Positions 26,721 through 36,858 of a stretch of DNA of 64,000 nucleotides are shown one piece after another (within the stretch, counting starts at the first letter, position 1; every line of letters starts with the position of its first letter). Made by a program: the position numbers and the translations under genes. The stretch is from Alcanivorax sp. 1008 (GTDB taxonomy: Bacteria > Pseudomonadota > Gammaproteobacteria > Pseudomonadales > Alcanivoracaceae): positions 63,586 through 127,585 of the forward strand of contig NZ_JAFMPS010000003.1 of the NCBI RefSeq assembly GCF_020667895.1, read 5' to 3'. The notes under the pieces are model-generated. The model saw nothing but the letters and a program-made list of their open reading frames with translations. It was not told the DNA's origin and did not search any database.

Positions 26721-27682
26721 TGAAGCGCTTCGGGCGGATGGTCAGGCAGCGCTGGCAGCGCTGGTTGCAGCGGCGCATTCCACCGTCTCGCAAGGTGACG
26801 TTGGATCAGCGGCGCATATTTATCTTCCCAACGGGTTATGGGTTCCTGTTTCTGCTGATCGCCGCACTTCTTTTTATTGGTGGCATCAATTACGAAAACA
26901 ATTTGCTACTTGGCTTTTCCTTTCTGCTGGTCGGTCTATTCCTGATCGCCATTTTGCATACCTTTCGTAATCTTGCTGGCGTGACTCTGGTCGCTGGCGG
27001 TATGCGGCCGGGCTTTGCTGGCGCCCGAGGTGCTCTGGAAGTGCGAGTTCAGGGCGGTGCGCATGCTCACCGTAGTTTGTGGCTTAGGTGGCCTGCTGCG
27101 GTGGCGGAAGAAGTATCGGTGGAGCCTGGGCAGCAGCAGAGTCTGTGGCTGAGTGTTCGGCTGAGCCATCGTGGTCGTCAGGATCCCGGCCGGCTGCGCG
27201 TGGAAACCCGTTATCCACTGGGATTGTTGCGTAGCTGGAGCCTGGTAGACCTGGATCACCTGTGTCTGGCCTGGCCCAGGCCATTGCCGGGCGGCGAGTG
27301 TCCCGCCAGCGGTGGAGAGAATGATGCCGGGCAGCAACATCAGCGCGGAGGTAATGAAGAGTTTGAGGGGCTGCGCAGTTATGTGGCTGGGGACTCGCTG
27401 CGTTTGGTGGACTGGAAAAGTTATGCCCGCGGGCGTGGTTTGAATACCAAGCAGTTCAGTGATCCGGCAGAGGGGCGTTTGTGGTTGGAGTGGCAAAGGC
27501 TGCCTGGGCTTGACCCGGAGAGCCGCTATAGCCGCCTGTGTTTCTGGGTTTTAGAGCTGGACCGTGCAGCTGAGCGGTATGGCTTGGTATTGCCCGACGG
27601 TTCGCTGGAGCCGGACCTCGGGCCGCTGCAGCGCGAGCGCGCGCTGGAGATGCTGGCATTGTCTGGCGAGGGGGGCGGCTGA
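26720..27682 (+). CDS. DUF58 domain membrane protein
   Basis: 320 residues. Basic N-terminus, two adjacent membrane helices (about 38-56 and 60-80), then a soluble region ending in the DUF58 core (EFEGLRSYVAGDSLRLVDWK with SYARGRGLNTKQF). DUF58 proteins nearly always sit next to MoxR ATPases and transglutaminase-like proteins; the exact role is unknown. Coupled by one-base overlaps to both neighbours. Confidence 0.92.
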   Translation: MKRFGRMVRQRWQRWLQRRIPPSRKVTLDQRRIFIFPTGYGFLFLLIAALLFIGGINYENNLLLGFSFLLVGLFLIAILHTFRNLAGVTLVAGGMRPGFAGARGALEVRVQGGAHAHRSLWLRWPAAVAEEVSVEPGQQQSLWLSVRLSHRGRQDPGRLRVETRYPLGLLRSWSLVDLDHLCLAWPRPLPGGECPASGGENDAGQQHQRGGNEEFEGLRSYVAGDSLRLVDWKSYARGRGLNTKQFSDPAEGRLWLEWQRLPGLDPESRYSRLCFWVLELDRAAERYGLVLPDGSLEPDLGPLQRERALEMLALSGEGGG

Positions 27683-29757
27683 TGGCCCGGGTCTATCAGG
27701 TTCCCCGTCATGCATTTCCATGGTTGCTGGCCGGGGCCCTGTTGGCGTCATTGCCGCACCTGTGGCGTGGTCCGTTATGGCTTGCGGTGGCTGTACCGGT
27801 TCTACTTGGCTGGCGCACGCTGATTCAGCGTGGCCTGCTGGCGATGCCCGGCAAGCTGATTCGTTTTCCCCTGCTTCTTGCCGTCGTTGGTGCCACGCTT
27901 TACAGCCATGGCACGGTGCTCGGGCCAGAAGCAGGGGTGACTCTACTGGTGGCCGCATTCGCTCTGAAGATGCTGGAAATGTTCCGATTACGTGATGCTT
28001 ATGTGGCGATTATTTTGGCCAGCTTTGTGCTCGCCACTACTTTCCTGTTTTCCCGTGATCCACTTACCACCTTGTATATTGGTTCGGCGCTGGTAGTAGT
28101 GATGGCTGCGCTGGTTGGGATTAATGACCCGGAAAGTGGAGTCTCTCCCTGGCGTCACCTGCGTCAGTCCGGGGTGATGGTGTTGCAGGCACTGCCGTTA
28201 ATGTTGGTGTTTTTCGTGCTTGTGCCGAGAATGCCGCCACTGTGGAATTTGCAGGTCAATCAACAGCAGGCTAAAACCGGCATGAGTGACTCCATGTCAC
28301 CGGGTGAGATTAGTCGTTTGTCGCGGCAAAGCGGTATTGCCTTTCGAGTGGAGTTTGACGGTGAGGTGCCGCCGCCGGCCCAGCGCTACTGGCGTGGTTT
28401 GACCTACGGTTGGTTTGATGGTCGACGCTGGAGTCAGGCTCTGCCGCCGGAAGTCAGACAGCAGGAATACCTGCATTTTGCCAACGGGCCGCCGCCAGAG
28501 TGGTACGAGCAATTACTTGCAGAGCGTGGCGAGCCAGATTGGCGCTATCGAGTGGTGATGGAGCGTACTGGCCAGCAATGGTTATATGCGCTTTCTGTGC
28601 CTTTCAGTAATCGGCAGGAGGTCGGGCTGGCGCGAGATCTTCGGCTGGTGCGTAGAACCGATATTGAGTCCACATTTGATTATCAGGTCGACAGTTACCA
28701 GATGCCGGTGGCTCGTCAGGGCTTGGCGGACTGGGAGCGACGTTTCTACACCAGTTTGCCGCAGCAGGGTGGCAACCCAAGAGCAAGGCAAATGGCCAGT
28801 GAATGGCGTGCCGGTGCTAGCGGTGATGCCGCATATATCACCCGACTACTGCTTTGGTTCAATCAGGAAGAGTTCTATTACACTCTGGAGCCGCCTTTGC
28901 TTGGCGAGAACACGGTGGATGAATTCCTGTTTCGGACCCGACGTGGCTTTTGTGAGCACTACGCATCCAGTTTTGCCTTTATGTTGCGTGCTGCAGGTAT
29001 TCCCGCCCGTATTGTTGCCGGTTACCAGGGCGGTGAGTTGAACCCGTTGGGTAACCACCTGCTGGTGCGGCAATACGACGCTCATGTCTGGGTAGAAGCA
29101 TGGTTGCAGGGGCAGGGCTGGGTCGAGTTTGATCCTACCGGGGCGGTAGCGCCCACCCGTATTGAGCAGGGCCTGGATGCTGCACTGGCTGAGTACGGAG
29201 AGAGCGCGCTCACTGGTCTGGCTGGCGCTCTTCGGGGAGTGCCGCTGTTTGCCAGGTTAAGTCTGCTGGCCGACTACATTGAGTTTGGCTGGGCAAAATG
29301 GGTGCTTGGCTACAGCCAGCAGAATCAACTCGAGTTTCTCAGTCGCTGGCTTGGCAAGGTTACGCCGCAGCGTATGGTAATGGCGCTGGCGGCGGTGGGT
29401 GGCGTCATCATGCTGGCCATGTTGCTATGGATGCTGTGGCGGGTACGACGGCCCCGTCTGGTATGGTGGCAGCGCGAGCACCGCCGCATGACTCAGATGC
29501 TGTCGCGCCGGGGAGTGCCGCTGGCGCCACATCTGACCACTGCCCAGATTGTGCAGATTGCCAGCCAATATTTTCCCGCTGCAAGCCAGCCATTACAGGA
29601 TTGGCAGCGTTGCTATGACACCATCGCTTATCGTAAAGAGATCACTGAGCCGATGGTGCTGCGTCGCCAGTTGCGTGGTTTACGCCGACGGGTGGGGCGT
29701 CGTTTGATCCGGCCCATGAGCCTGAATCCTAACCCAGACCAGCAAAGAGAAGCTTGA
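27682..29757 (+). CDS. DUF3488/transglutaminase-like membrane protein (TgpA type)
   Basis: 691 residues. An N-terminal block of about five or six helices is followed by a periplasmic transglutaminase-like domain with the Cys of RRGFCEHYASSFAFMLR, the His of YDAHVWVEAW and the Asp of VEFDPTGAV. A further helix near 570-590 precedes a C-terminal DUF4129-like tail. The P. aeruginosa homologue TgpA is essential for growth. It ends the moxR cluster. Confidence 0.93.
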   Translation: MARVYQVPRHAFPWLLAGALLASLPHLWRGPLWLAVAVPVLLGWRTLIQRGLLAMPGKLIRFPLLLAVVGATLYSHGTVLGPEAGVTLLVAAFALKMLEMFRLRDAYVAIILASFVLATTFLFSRDPLTTLYIGSALVVVMAALVGINDPESGVSPWRHLRQSGVMVLQALPLMLVFFVLVPRMPPLWNLQVNQQQAKTGMSDSMSPGEISRLSRQSGIAFRVEFDGEVPPPAQRYWRGLTYGWFDGRRWSQALPPEVRQQEYLHFANGPPPEWYEQLLAERGEPDWRYRVVMERTGQQWLYALSVPFSNRQEVGLARDLRLVRRTDIESTFDYQVDSYQMPVARQGLADWERRFYTSLPQQGGNPRARQMASEWRAGASGDAAYITRLLLWFNQEEFYYTLEPPLLGENTVDEFLFRTRRGFCEHYASSFAFMLRAAGIPARIVAGYQGGELNPLGNHLLVRQYDAHVWVEAWLQGQGWVEFDPTGAVAPTRIEQGLDAALAEYGESALTGLAGALRGVPLFARLSLLADYIEFGWAKWVLGYSQQNQLEFLSRWLGKVTPQRMVMALAAVGGVIMLAMLLWMLWRVRRPRLVWWQREHRRMTQMLSRRGVPLAPHLTTAQIVQIASQYFPAASQPLQDWQRCYDTIAYRKEITEPMVLRRQLRGLRRRVGRRLIRPMSLNPNPDQQREA

Positions 29758-29763
29758 TTCGCT

Positions 29764-30453
29764 ATGGCCCGACTGCACCCGATGCTTAAGCAGGCTTTGC
29801 CACTATTGCCAGAAAGTGTGCCAGTGCATCTGTTTACCAGGCACTCAGTACGCGAGCTGGCCACGGATGGCTTTGCTGACTACCGCTTGCCGTTGACTCC
29901 TGAAGGCATTGCCATGGCTCGAGATTGGGGGGCTGATCTGGGCAGGCCAATCAGTCGCTTCAGCAGCAGTCCGGTGGGCCGCTGTGTGGACACTGCAAAG
30001 GCGATGATGGAGGGTGGTATTGAGGCCGGGCTGCTGGATAAGCCGGTGGAGATTGAGCGCAGTATGGTACTGGTTGAGCCGGGCTGCTACGTGGAAGACG
30101 TTGCCCGGGTAGGCCCCCATTTCCTGAAAATGGGGGCGCTGCGCTTTATCAACCAGCACTTGCGTGAAGGAATGGACGGCCTGCTGAGTCCACAGGCGGG
30201 GCGGCAAAAGCTACTTGCCTTCATGCGTGAACGAGAGCCCCAGGCTGGCGGGTTGGCAGTGCATGTTTCCCACGACACTATTCTGATCGCCTTTGTGGCC
30301 AGCTTACTGGGTCTTGATCAGGTTGCGGAGAAAGACTGGCCATGGATGATGGAGGGCTGCTGGTTGTGGTTCGATGAAAACGAGTTGCACTGGATCTGGC
30401 GCGGTGACTGGCATCGCAAGCCGTTGCAGCAGCTGCTACTTGAGAGCCCCTGA
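29764..30453 (+). CDS. histidine phosphatase family protein
   Basis: 229 residues. The phosphate pocket is visible as FTRHSVRELA near the start, with a second Arg in SSPVGRCVDTAKAM and a C-terminal catalytic His in HVSHDTILIAFV. The RHS form instead of RHG is a little unusual. No signal peptide. Substrate unknown; branch 2-like features (HD near the C-terminus) are compatible with a phytase/acid-phosphatase-like fold. Follows the transglutaminase gene by 6 bases. Confidence 0.88.
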   Translation: MARLHPMLKQALPLLPESVPVHLFTRHSVRELATDGFADYRLPLTPEGIAMARDWGADLGRPISRFSSSPVGRCVDTAKAMMEGGIEAGLLDKPVEIERSMVLVEPGCYVEDVARVGPHFLKMGALRFINQHLREGMDGLLSPQAGRQKLLAFMREREPQAGGLAVHVSHDTILIAFVASLLGLDQVAEKDWPWMMEGCWLWFDENELHWIWRGDWHRKPLQQLLLESP

Positions 30454-30553
30454 ACTTCTTAGTGCTACAGCCCTGAGTCCGTTTGAGATTCAGCTTTGGC
30501 CTGGCCGCTTCTGATATAGTGTTTGCCCGTCATTAATTGGAGGTTTCTGCACC

Positions 30554-31489
30554 TTGTCTGCCGCCCTTGTATTGCGCGATGTGCGCAAAACCTACGCCAA
30601 TGGCGTAGAAGCCCTGAAGGGCATCAGTCTGGAAGTTCAGGCTGGTGATTTTTTTGCTTTGCTGGGCCCCAATGGGGCCGGCAAGTCCACCACCATCGGG
30701 ATTATTAGCTCTCTGGTGAACAGCAGCGGGGGTTCGGTAGAAGTATTTGGCTACGATCTTGACCGTCAGCGGGTATTGGCCAAGCAGCGCGTCGGTGTGG
30801 TGCCGCAGGAGTTCAATTTCAATCAGTTCGAAAAGGTCTTCGATATTCTTATCTCCCAGGCTGGCTTTTATGGCATCCCCGCAGGCAGGGCCGCTGAACG
30901 CGCCGAGCATTACCTGCGCAAGCTGGGTTTGTGGGATAAGCGAGAGAGCCAATCTCGCATGTTGTCTGGTGGCATGAAGCGTCGCCTGATGATTGCCCGG
31001 GCGCTGGTGCATGAGCCTGATCTGTTGATTCTGGATGAGCCCACAGCGGGAGTGGATATCGAATTGCGTCGATCCATGTGGGATTTTCTTATTGAGCTGA
31101 ACCAGCAGGGCAAGACAATCATTCTTACTACCCACTATCTGGAAGAGGCGGAGTCCCTGTGCCGGCGTATCGCCATTATTGACCGAGGCCAGATCGTCGA
31201 AAATACGGATATGAAGTCTTTGCTGGAAAAGTTGGATGTGGAAACCTTTGTACTGGATCTGGCCGAGCCGCTAAGTGAAGCGCCTTCCCTTGAAGGTCTG
31301 GAGGTACGTCTGCGTGATGCGCGCACTCTGGAAGTGGCAGTGCCAAAAACCAGACCGTTGAATGACTTGTTTGTGGCGCTTGGGGAAAAGGGTATCTCGG
31401 TGCTGAGTATGCGTAATAAGAGCAATCGTCTGGAAGAGCTTTTTTTGCGTTTGGTAGAGCGCAACCTGCCGGCCGGAGGTGGCGTATGA
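30554..31489 (+). CDS. ABC transporter ATP-binding protein (YadG-like)
   Basis: 311 residues from TTG 30554, with GGAGG about 10 bases upstream. Walker A is GPNGAGKSTT, the signature LSGGMKRRL, Walker B LLILDEPTAGVD, and the switch His is in ILTTHYLEEAESL. An extra C-terminal part of about 90 residues is typical of YadG/DrrA-type exporters. Substrate unknown. It overlaps its permease gene by 4 bases. A TATAGT at 30515-30520 may be part of its promoter. Confidence 0.94.
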   Translation: MSAALVLRDVRKTYANGVEALKGISLEVQAGDFFALLGPNGAGKSTTIGIISSLVNSSGGSVEVFGYDLDRQRVLAKQRVGVVPQEFNFNQFEKVFDILISQAGFYGIPAGRAAERAEHYLRKLGLWDKRESQSRMLSGGMKRRLMIARALVHEPDLLILDEPTAGVDIELRRSMWDFLIELNQQGKTIILTTHYLEEAESLCRRIAIIDRGQIVENTDMKSLLEKLDVETFVLDLAEPLSEAPSLEGLEVRLRDARTLEVAVPKTRPLNDLFVALGEKGISVLSMRNKSNRLEELFLRLVERNLPAGGGV

Positions 31490-32259
31490 ACGTATCTTTT
31501 CAGTGGGTGGCGTTTAGTACCATTGTTGCCAAGGAAATACGTCGTTTTGTCCGCATTTGGCCCCAGACTCTGCTGCCGCCAGCTATCACCATGACTCTCT
31601 ATTTCGTTATCTTCGGTAACCTTATTGGTAGCCGCATTGGTGATATGGGGGGCTTTGATTATATGCAGTTCATTGTCCCGGGTCTGGTGATGATGAGCGT
31701 GATCCAGAATAGTTATGGCAACGTGGTTAGCTCGTTCTATTCAACCAAGTTCCAGCGCTCGATTGAGGAGATGCTGGTTTCCCCAATGTCCGCCACCACT
31801 ATTCTACTAGGCTATATCGCTGGTGGCGTGGCCCGTGGCTTATGTGTTGGTGTAATTGTCACTCTGCTGTCGCTGTTCTTCACCCACTTGCAGGTGCAGC
31901 ATATTCTGGTCACGGTGCTGGTGGTATTGCTCACTGCTGTGCTGTTTGCAATTGCCGGTTTTATCAATGCAATTTTTGCCAATAAGTTTGATGACGTGGC
32001 AATTATTCCAACCTTCGTACTGACCCCGCTGACCTACCTGGGCGGGGTGTTTTACTCAATTGACCTGTTGCCCGAATTCTGGCGCATGGTGTCGTTGCTT
32101 AATCCGGTGGTTTATATGGTCAACGTGTTTCGCTACGGCTTGTTGGGCGTCAGCGATGTGAACGTGGTCGCTTCACTGGCAGCAATTGTTGTGTTTACTG
32201 GTGGTCTGTTTTTCTGGGCCCTGTGGTTGCTTAAACGGGGTGTCGGTATTCGGCACTAA
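31486..32259 (+). CDS. ABC-2 type transporter permease (YadH-like)
   Basis: 257 residues with six predicted helices. The conserved ABC-2 segment [20 protein letters not shown] and the [14 protein letters not shown] loop match YadH. It pairs with the ATPase encoded just upstream to form an exporter of unknown substrate. Confidence 0.93.
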   Translation: MNVSFQWVAFSTIVAKEIRRFVRIWPQTLLPPAITMTLYFVIFGNLIGSRIGDMGGFDYMQFIVPGLVMMSVIQNSYGNVVSSFYSTKFQRSIEEMLVSPMSATTILLGYIAGGVARGLCVGVIVTLLSLFFTHLQVQHILVTVLVVLLTAVLFAIAGFINAIFANKFDDVAIIPTFVLTPLTYLGGVFYSIDLLPEFWRMVSLLNPVVYMVNVFRYGLLGVSDVNVVASLAAIVVFTGGLFFWALWLLKRGVGIRH

Positions 32260-32294
32260 TTGCAGATCGGTTATTGGTTTTCGGAGAGTCACCT

Positions 32295-33119
32295 ATGGCC
32301 AATCCGTTTGATGAAACGCCGCTCGGTCGGCGTACTGATTATATAGACCAGTACACTCCGTCTTTGCTTTGTCCTGTGCCGCGCTGGGATGCCCGTGAGG
32401 CGCTGGAGCTTGATCCTCAATCCTTACCATTCCATGGTGTGGATCTTTGGACCGCCTACGAGGTGTCATGGCTGGATAATCGGGGAAAGCCGGTCGTCGC
32501 TATGGCAGAGTTTGCCGTGCCTTGTAATAGCCGCAATCTGGTTGAGTCCAAATCCCTCAAGCTATACCTCAATTCCTTCGCTAACAGCCGTTTCGGTTCG
32601 ACGAAGGATGTTCGCACGTTGATGGAGAAGGATCTCACTGATTGTGCCGGTGGTCCGGTGGATGTGCGACTGATGTCTTTGGATGAGGCAGCGCGAGAGC
32701 CATGGCTGGAGATCAGGGGCCAGTGCATTGATCTGCTTGACATTGATATTGATGATGGCGCGCAGCAGGTGACGCTGCTGGCCGATCAGGGGGCGGAGCG
32801 GAGCGAGACGCTGTATAGCCATTTGTTGCGCAGTCTCTGCCCGGTCACTGGACAGCCGGACTGGGCCACGCTGGTGGTACGTTATACCGGTGCGCCGATT
32901 AGTCAGGTGACATTGCTGCGCTATGTGGTGGCGCTGCGCAATCATCAGGGTTTTCACGAGCAGATTGTTGAGCAGGTGTTCAGCGATATTCTCAAGCAGT
33001 GTGAGCCGCGCCAATTAAGTGTTTATGGTCGGTTTACTCGCCGTGGTGGGCTGGATATCAATCCATTTCGCTCCAACTTCGAGGATCGTCCCCTCAATCG
33101 CAGAGTAGTCCGTCAGTAG
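32295..33119 (+). CDS. queF: NADPH-dependent 7-cyano-7-deazaguanine reductase
   Basis: 274 residues from ATG 32295 (the in-frame ATG at 32274 is less likely; GGAGAG lies upstream of 32295). It reduces preQ0 to preQ1 in queuosine synthesis. It is the two-domain type: the QueF motif ESKSLKLY at 84-91 in the first half and the catalytic Cys182 in [10 protein letters not shown] in the second. No preQ1 riboswitch is visible upstream. Convergent with the AbgT gene, 3 bases apart. Confidence 0.96.
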   Translation: MANPFDETPLGRRTDYIDQYTPSLLCPVPRWDAREALELDPQSLPFHGVDLWTAYEVSWLDNRGKPVVAMAEFAVPCNSRNLVESKSLKLYLNSFANSRFGSTKDVRTLMEKDLTDCAGGPVDVRLMSLDEAAREPWLEIRGQCIDLLDIDIDDGAQQVTLLADQGAERSETLYSHLLRSLCPVTGQPDWATLVVRYTGAPISQVTLLRYVVALRNHQGFHEQIVEQVFSDILKQCEPRQLSVYGRFTRRGGLDINPFRSNFEDRPLNRRVVRQ

Positions 33120-33122
33120 GTT

Positions 33123-34601
33123 TTAGTTCGGGCCAAGGGGCAAACCGATGCTTAGCCAAATCGCCAGCAGAGCTGTCCAGCTTAACAGCAGGGCCAGACT
33201 GTAGGGCAGCATCATTGCCATCAGCGTACCAATGCCGGCATCACTCTGATGACGGCGGACAAAACCCAGCACCAGGGCAAAGTAAGGCATCAGCGGAGTG
33301 ATGATGTTGGTGCTGGAATCACCAACGCGAAACGCAGCTTGCGTGGCTTCCGGAGAAACCCCGGCCAGCATCAGCATGGGTATCAGTAGCGGAGCCAGCA
33401 AGGCCCACTTTGCAGAGGCGCTGCCGATCATCAGGTTAAGCATGGCTACCAGCAGTACCAGTCCGGTCATCATTGCAGCGATAGGCAAATCCGCCGCTGC
33501 AAGTAGTGCCGCTCCCTTCACCGCAAGCACCAGGGCAAGGCCGGTCCAGTTGAACCAGGCAATAAATTGGGCGGCAAAAAACATCAGCACCAAATAACCA
33601 GCCAACTGGGTCATGGTGCTTTCCATGGCGGTGATAACATCCGCGCCATTTTTGAAACGGCCACTGCTGCGCCCGAAAACCAATCCGCAAATTGCGAATC
33701 CCAGAGCAACGATAATCACAATCGAGCTCATAAACGGTGAGCTAAGCAGGGAGCCGCTATCGGGGTGTCGCAGTGGAGCATCAGTGGGTAATGTCAGCCA
33801 GGCCAGGGTGGCCAGATAGATTAGTGCGCTGGCCGTGGTAAGTAATTTCGTCCGCCGCGTGGCTGATGCATTGTCATCATGTAGTGCTGAGGGCCGGCAG
33901 GTTTTCTCTGGCTGGAGGGCGGCGACCAGACTGATCACTGCCGTGACTAACAAGGTGGAAGCCAGCATAAACCAGTAATTGGCTGCGGCTGCTACCGTCT
34001 TGGTGGGATCGATGCTGTGTGCCGCTTCAGTGCTGATGCCCGCAAGCAATGCATCAATTGGGCCCAGTAGCAGGTTGGCACTGAAGCCACCAGACACGCC
34101 AGCGAAGGCCACTGCGATGCCGGTTAATGGTGATCGACCGGCCCGTTGAAACAGCAGGGCGGCGAGCGGAATCAGCACCACATAGCCTGCGTCCGCGGCA
34201 AGACTGGACAGAACGCCTGCAAGGGCCACCAGGGGTGTAAGCCATGCCTTGGGTGCGAGACGAACCACGCCGGCAAGCATACTGCCGAGCAAACCAGACT
34301 GTTCGGCAAGACCAATGCCCAGCATGGCCACTAAAACCACCCCCAGTGGTGCAAAGCCGGTGAAGTTACTAACGGCGCTGGTCAGCATCCAGCGAATACC
34401 TTCGCCGGATAGCAGTGACCGCACTTGCAGGGGGTCGCCACTGATCGGGTGCAGGGCGTCAACGGGGAAAAGCTGAAACAGGAGGCTGATCGGCAGAATC
34501 AACAGGCTTAACCAGACAAAAAGCAGAGTCGGGTGGGGCAGGCGATTGCCGATTCGCTCTACCTGCGCTAACCAGTTAGATGTCGACACGATGCGCCTCA
34601 A
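33123..34601 (-). CDS. AbgT family transporter
   Basis: 492 residues with about 12 membrane helices. The AbgT signatures are visible: a long N-terminal helix, ADAGYVVLIPLAALLF, GVSGGFSANLLLG, and near the end SAKWALLAPLLIPMLML with GDSSTNIITPLMPYFALVL. Family members take up p-aminobenzoyl-glutamate or export sulfonamides/antimetabolites. The start appears to be TTG 34601, overlapping the cyclase stop in TTGA; a GTG four codons on is possible. Translational coupling to the cyclase is notable. Confidence 0.9.
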   Translation of the reverse strand: MRRIVSTSNWLAQVERIGNRLPHPTLLFVWLSLLILPISLLFQLFPVDALHPISGDPLQVRSLLSGEGIRWMLTSAVSNFTGFAPLGVVLVAMLGIGLAEQSGLLGSMLAGVVRLAPKAWLTPLVALAGVLSSLAADAGYVVLIPLAALLFQRAGRSPLTGIAVAFAGVSGGFSANLLLGPIDALLAGISTEAAHSIDPTKTVAAAANYWFMLASTLLVTAVISLVAALQPEKTCRPSALHDDNASATRRTKLLTTASALIYLATLAWLTLPTDAPLRHPDSGSLLSSPFMSSIVIIVALGFAICGLVFGRSSGRFKNGADVITAMESTMTQLAGYLVLMFFAAQFIAWFNWTGLALVLAVKGAALLAAADLPIAAMMTGLVLLVAMLNLMIGSASAKWALLAPLLIPMLMLAGVSPEATQAAFRVGDSSTNIITPLMPYFALVLGFVRRHQSDAGIGTLMAMMLPYSLALLLSWTALLAIWLSIGLPLGPN

Positions 34602-36145
34602 ACAATCAGACGGTCTTTAACCGTCATGGCGGTTTTGCCGAGCACTTCCATGATTTTGCTACGATCGCGGTCGCGCATCTTGCTGCTGTCAACGTGCAGG
34701 GAGAAGCCTTCGGTTTGTAGATCGACCTTGGTCTCTTCAGTCTTTTTCAGCCCGGTGGCAGCACCGGCAAGGCCAATCAGAATGCGCTTCTTATCAAAGT
34801 TGCGTACCTTTGGCAGGTCCATAAATATGGCAAAGCCCGGGGCTTCCAAAGACAGGAAGCCGGCACCACTGCCCGCGCGGCTTTTCATTTCCAGTACTTC
34901 ATAAACAGGAATAGGGCGGTTGAAGCCCTTGGCCTGAATGTCACCCATTGCCCGGCACAGGATGCGGTCCTTGACCAGCTCATAGGTTGTCTGGGAGATA
35001 AGGATATGACTTGGTCGGCAGGCGGACTCCAATCTGCTGGCCAGGTTTACGTCGGTGCCAAGGATGGTGTAGTCAAGCCGTGTGTCAGTGCCGAAGTTAC
35101 CCACGGTGCAGTAGCCGGTGTTGATGCCGATGCGGATCTCCAGCTTGTGCTCTATCCCTTCGCGTTTCCATTGCTGCCGCAATAGCTTCATCTGCTTTTG
35201 CATATCGATGGCCATGGCCACGCAGGCAGTGGCGTCTTCCTTGGAGCCCTTGCTGCTTGGGTCGCCGAAGAACACCATCACGGCATCGCCAATAAACTTG
35301 TCTACGGTGCCGCCGTGGCGGCTGGCAATGCGGGTCATTTCGCTGAGATAAGTATTCAGCATCTTAGTCAGGGTATCGAGAGGTAGCTCTTCCGACATGG
35401 CGCTAAAGCCCTTGATGTCAGAAAAGAACACGGTAAGTTTTTTACGCCGTGTTTCAACTTTTGCATCACGTTTGCCAGAAAACAGGGAGCCCCATATTTG
35501 TGGAGACAGATATTTGGCTAGCTTGCGTGATAGTTCTACGGCCTGCTTTTGCTGGTTGGCCATCTGTGCCTGAGCAGATAGCAGAATGCGGGTTTGAGAG
35601 TGGGTTTGAAATGAGGTGGCACCTACGAATAGTCCAAGGCCAACCATGGACATCATCGATAGCAGCACCGGTGTTTGTTCTACCGGCAGGATGTGGAAGC
35701 CCATGATCAGTGCGCCGGCCACGGCGCCCACTACAGTGCCGAAAATATTCATTAGCCAGATGTACAAGCCACCACTGGTCACCGCGTTGGCATGGACAAT
35801 GATCAGTAGTGCCAATGCGGGCACCATTGAGAAGTGCAGGGCGGCAATGGCTATACCAACCATGACGGCATCGACCTGCACTAGTACCCGGCTGGTTTCC
35901 TGCTGTCGTTGCCCTTTGCGCTCCATATGGGCAGCGATGATCTGGGCAATTAATGGGTAGGCCAGTAGTACCGCAAGAATGATCAGGTAATCGAATGGAT
36001 AGACGCCATGCTGAATGCCCACCGATAGCAGCAATACGGCGACCACGAACTCCAGCATACGGATGTAGTTGGCCATCCGCCGGGCATGGGCCTGCGGGTC
36101 TTCATCAATACGGCGACGTTTGCCGGGGGTGGGGCTTGCCTTCAT
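34598..36145 (-). CDS. membrane-bound class III adenylate/guanylate cyclase
   Basis: 515 residues from ATG 36145 (a GTG at 36160 would add five). About six N-terminal helices are followed by a CYC domain: FFSDIKGFSAMSEELP holds the first metal Asp, DKFIGDAVMVFFGDP the second, and LDYTILGTDVNLASRLE the transition-state region. A C-terminal extension of about 100 residues is unassigned. Nucleotide specificity cannot be read with certainty. The product could regulate the AbgT transporter encoded in overlap downstream, but that is inference. Confidence 0.9.
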   Translation of the reverse strand: MKASPTPGKRRRIDEDPQAHARRMANYIRMLEFVVAVLLLSVGIQHGVYPFDYLIILAVLLAYPLIAQIIAAHMERKGQRQQETSRVLVQVDAVMVGIAIAALHFSMVPALALLIIVHANAVTSGGLYIWLMNIFGTVVGAVAGALIMGFHILPVEQTPVLLSMMSMVGLGLFVGATSFQTHSQTRILLSAQAQMANQQKQAVELSRKLAKYLSPQIWGSLFSGKRDAKVETRRKKLTVFFSDIKGFSAMSEELPLDTLTKMLNTYLSEMTRIASRHGGTVDKFIGDAVMVFFGDPSSKGSKEDATACVAMAIDMQKQMKLLRQQWKREGIEHKLEIRIGINTGYCTVGNFGTDTRLDYTILGTDVNLASRLESACRPSHILISQTTYELVKDRILCRAMGDIQAKGFNRPIPVYEVLEMKSRAGSGAGFLSLEAPGFAIFMDLPKVRNFDKKRILIGLAGAATGLKKTEETKVDLQTEGFSLHVDSSKMRDRDRSKIMEVLGKTAMTVKDRLIV

Positions 36146-36294
36146 GGTGCTCGGGGTCACTCTTTTACCGGCGAATTAGGCTGTAAAGGTTAACCGTAAT
36201 GAAGATAAGAAAGAAGGCGTAGGTGCTATTCTGCCCATCTACAGGGTGGCTCCGCTACAATGCGGGCACTTCATATGGCAGCGAGTTGAAAAAC

Positions 36295-36858
36295 ATGGAT
36301 ATGGAAACAGCCATCCGGGAACGAGTCTCCTGTCCGCGGCTGGATGGTCCGGCACCCACTGCAGACGAGCTTGAGCAGCTGCTGGCGGCGGCTATCCGAG
36401 CGCCTGACCATGGTCTGCTGCGGCCGTGGCGATTTATCGTTATACAGGGTGAGGAGCGGGTGCGTTTCGGCGAGATGCTGGCCCAGTGCTGCCGCGAGGA
36501 CCAGCCCGATCTTAGTGAAGCACAGTGCGAGAAACTACGTCAGGCGCCACTACGGGCGCCGATGATGCTGATTGTGCTGGCCGAGGTAACAACGGGGCAT
36601 AGGGTATCAGTCATTGATCAGATTATGGCCTGTGCTGCTGCAGTGCAGAACTTGCTGCTTTGTGCCCATTCCATCGGTGTTGGGGCCATGTGGCGCACTG
36701 GCGCACCAGCCCTTAGCCCGAGCCTGAAAACACGGCTGGGTTTTTGTGCTGAAGATGAAATCGTTGGCTTCGTCTATCTGGGTACTCCCTGTGGAAATGG
36801 CAAGGAACCTTCTGTCGATACGCCGGCAAGCTATATGAGAACCCTGCCAGATGCCTGA
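36295..36858 (+). CDS. nitroreductase family protein (YdjA-like)
   Basis: 187 residues from ATG 36295 (MDMETAIRERVS). The FMN-binding pattern is clear: RAPDHGLLRPWRFIVIQG and the AVQNLLLCAHSIGVGAMWRTG segment. It matches the small YdjA subfamily of putative NAD(P)H nitroreductases. A TACAAT at 36256-36261 could be a -10 box. It overlaps the next gene by 8 bases. Confidence 0.92.
   Translation: MDMETAIRERVSCPRLDGPAPTADELEQLLAAAIRAPDHGLLRPWRFIVIQGEERVRFGEMLAQCCREDQPDLSEAQCEKLRQAPLRAPMMLIVLAEVTTGHRVSVIDQIMACAAAVQNLLLCAHSIGVGAMWRTGAPALSPSLKTRLGFCAEDEIVGFVYLGTPCGNGKEPSVDTPASYMRTLPDA

Noticed and set aside
32260-32294. preQ1 riboswitch before queF
   Set aside because: The 35-base gap is too short and holds no hairpin followed by an A-rich tail.
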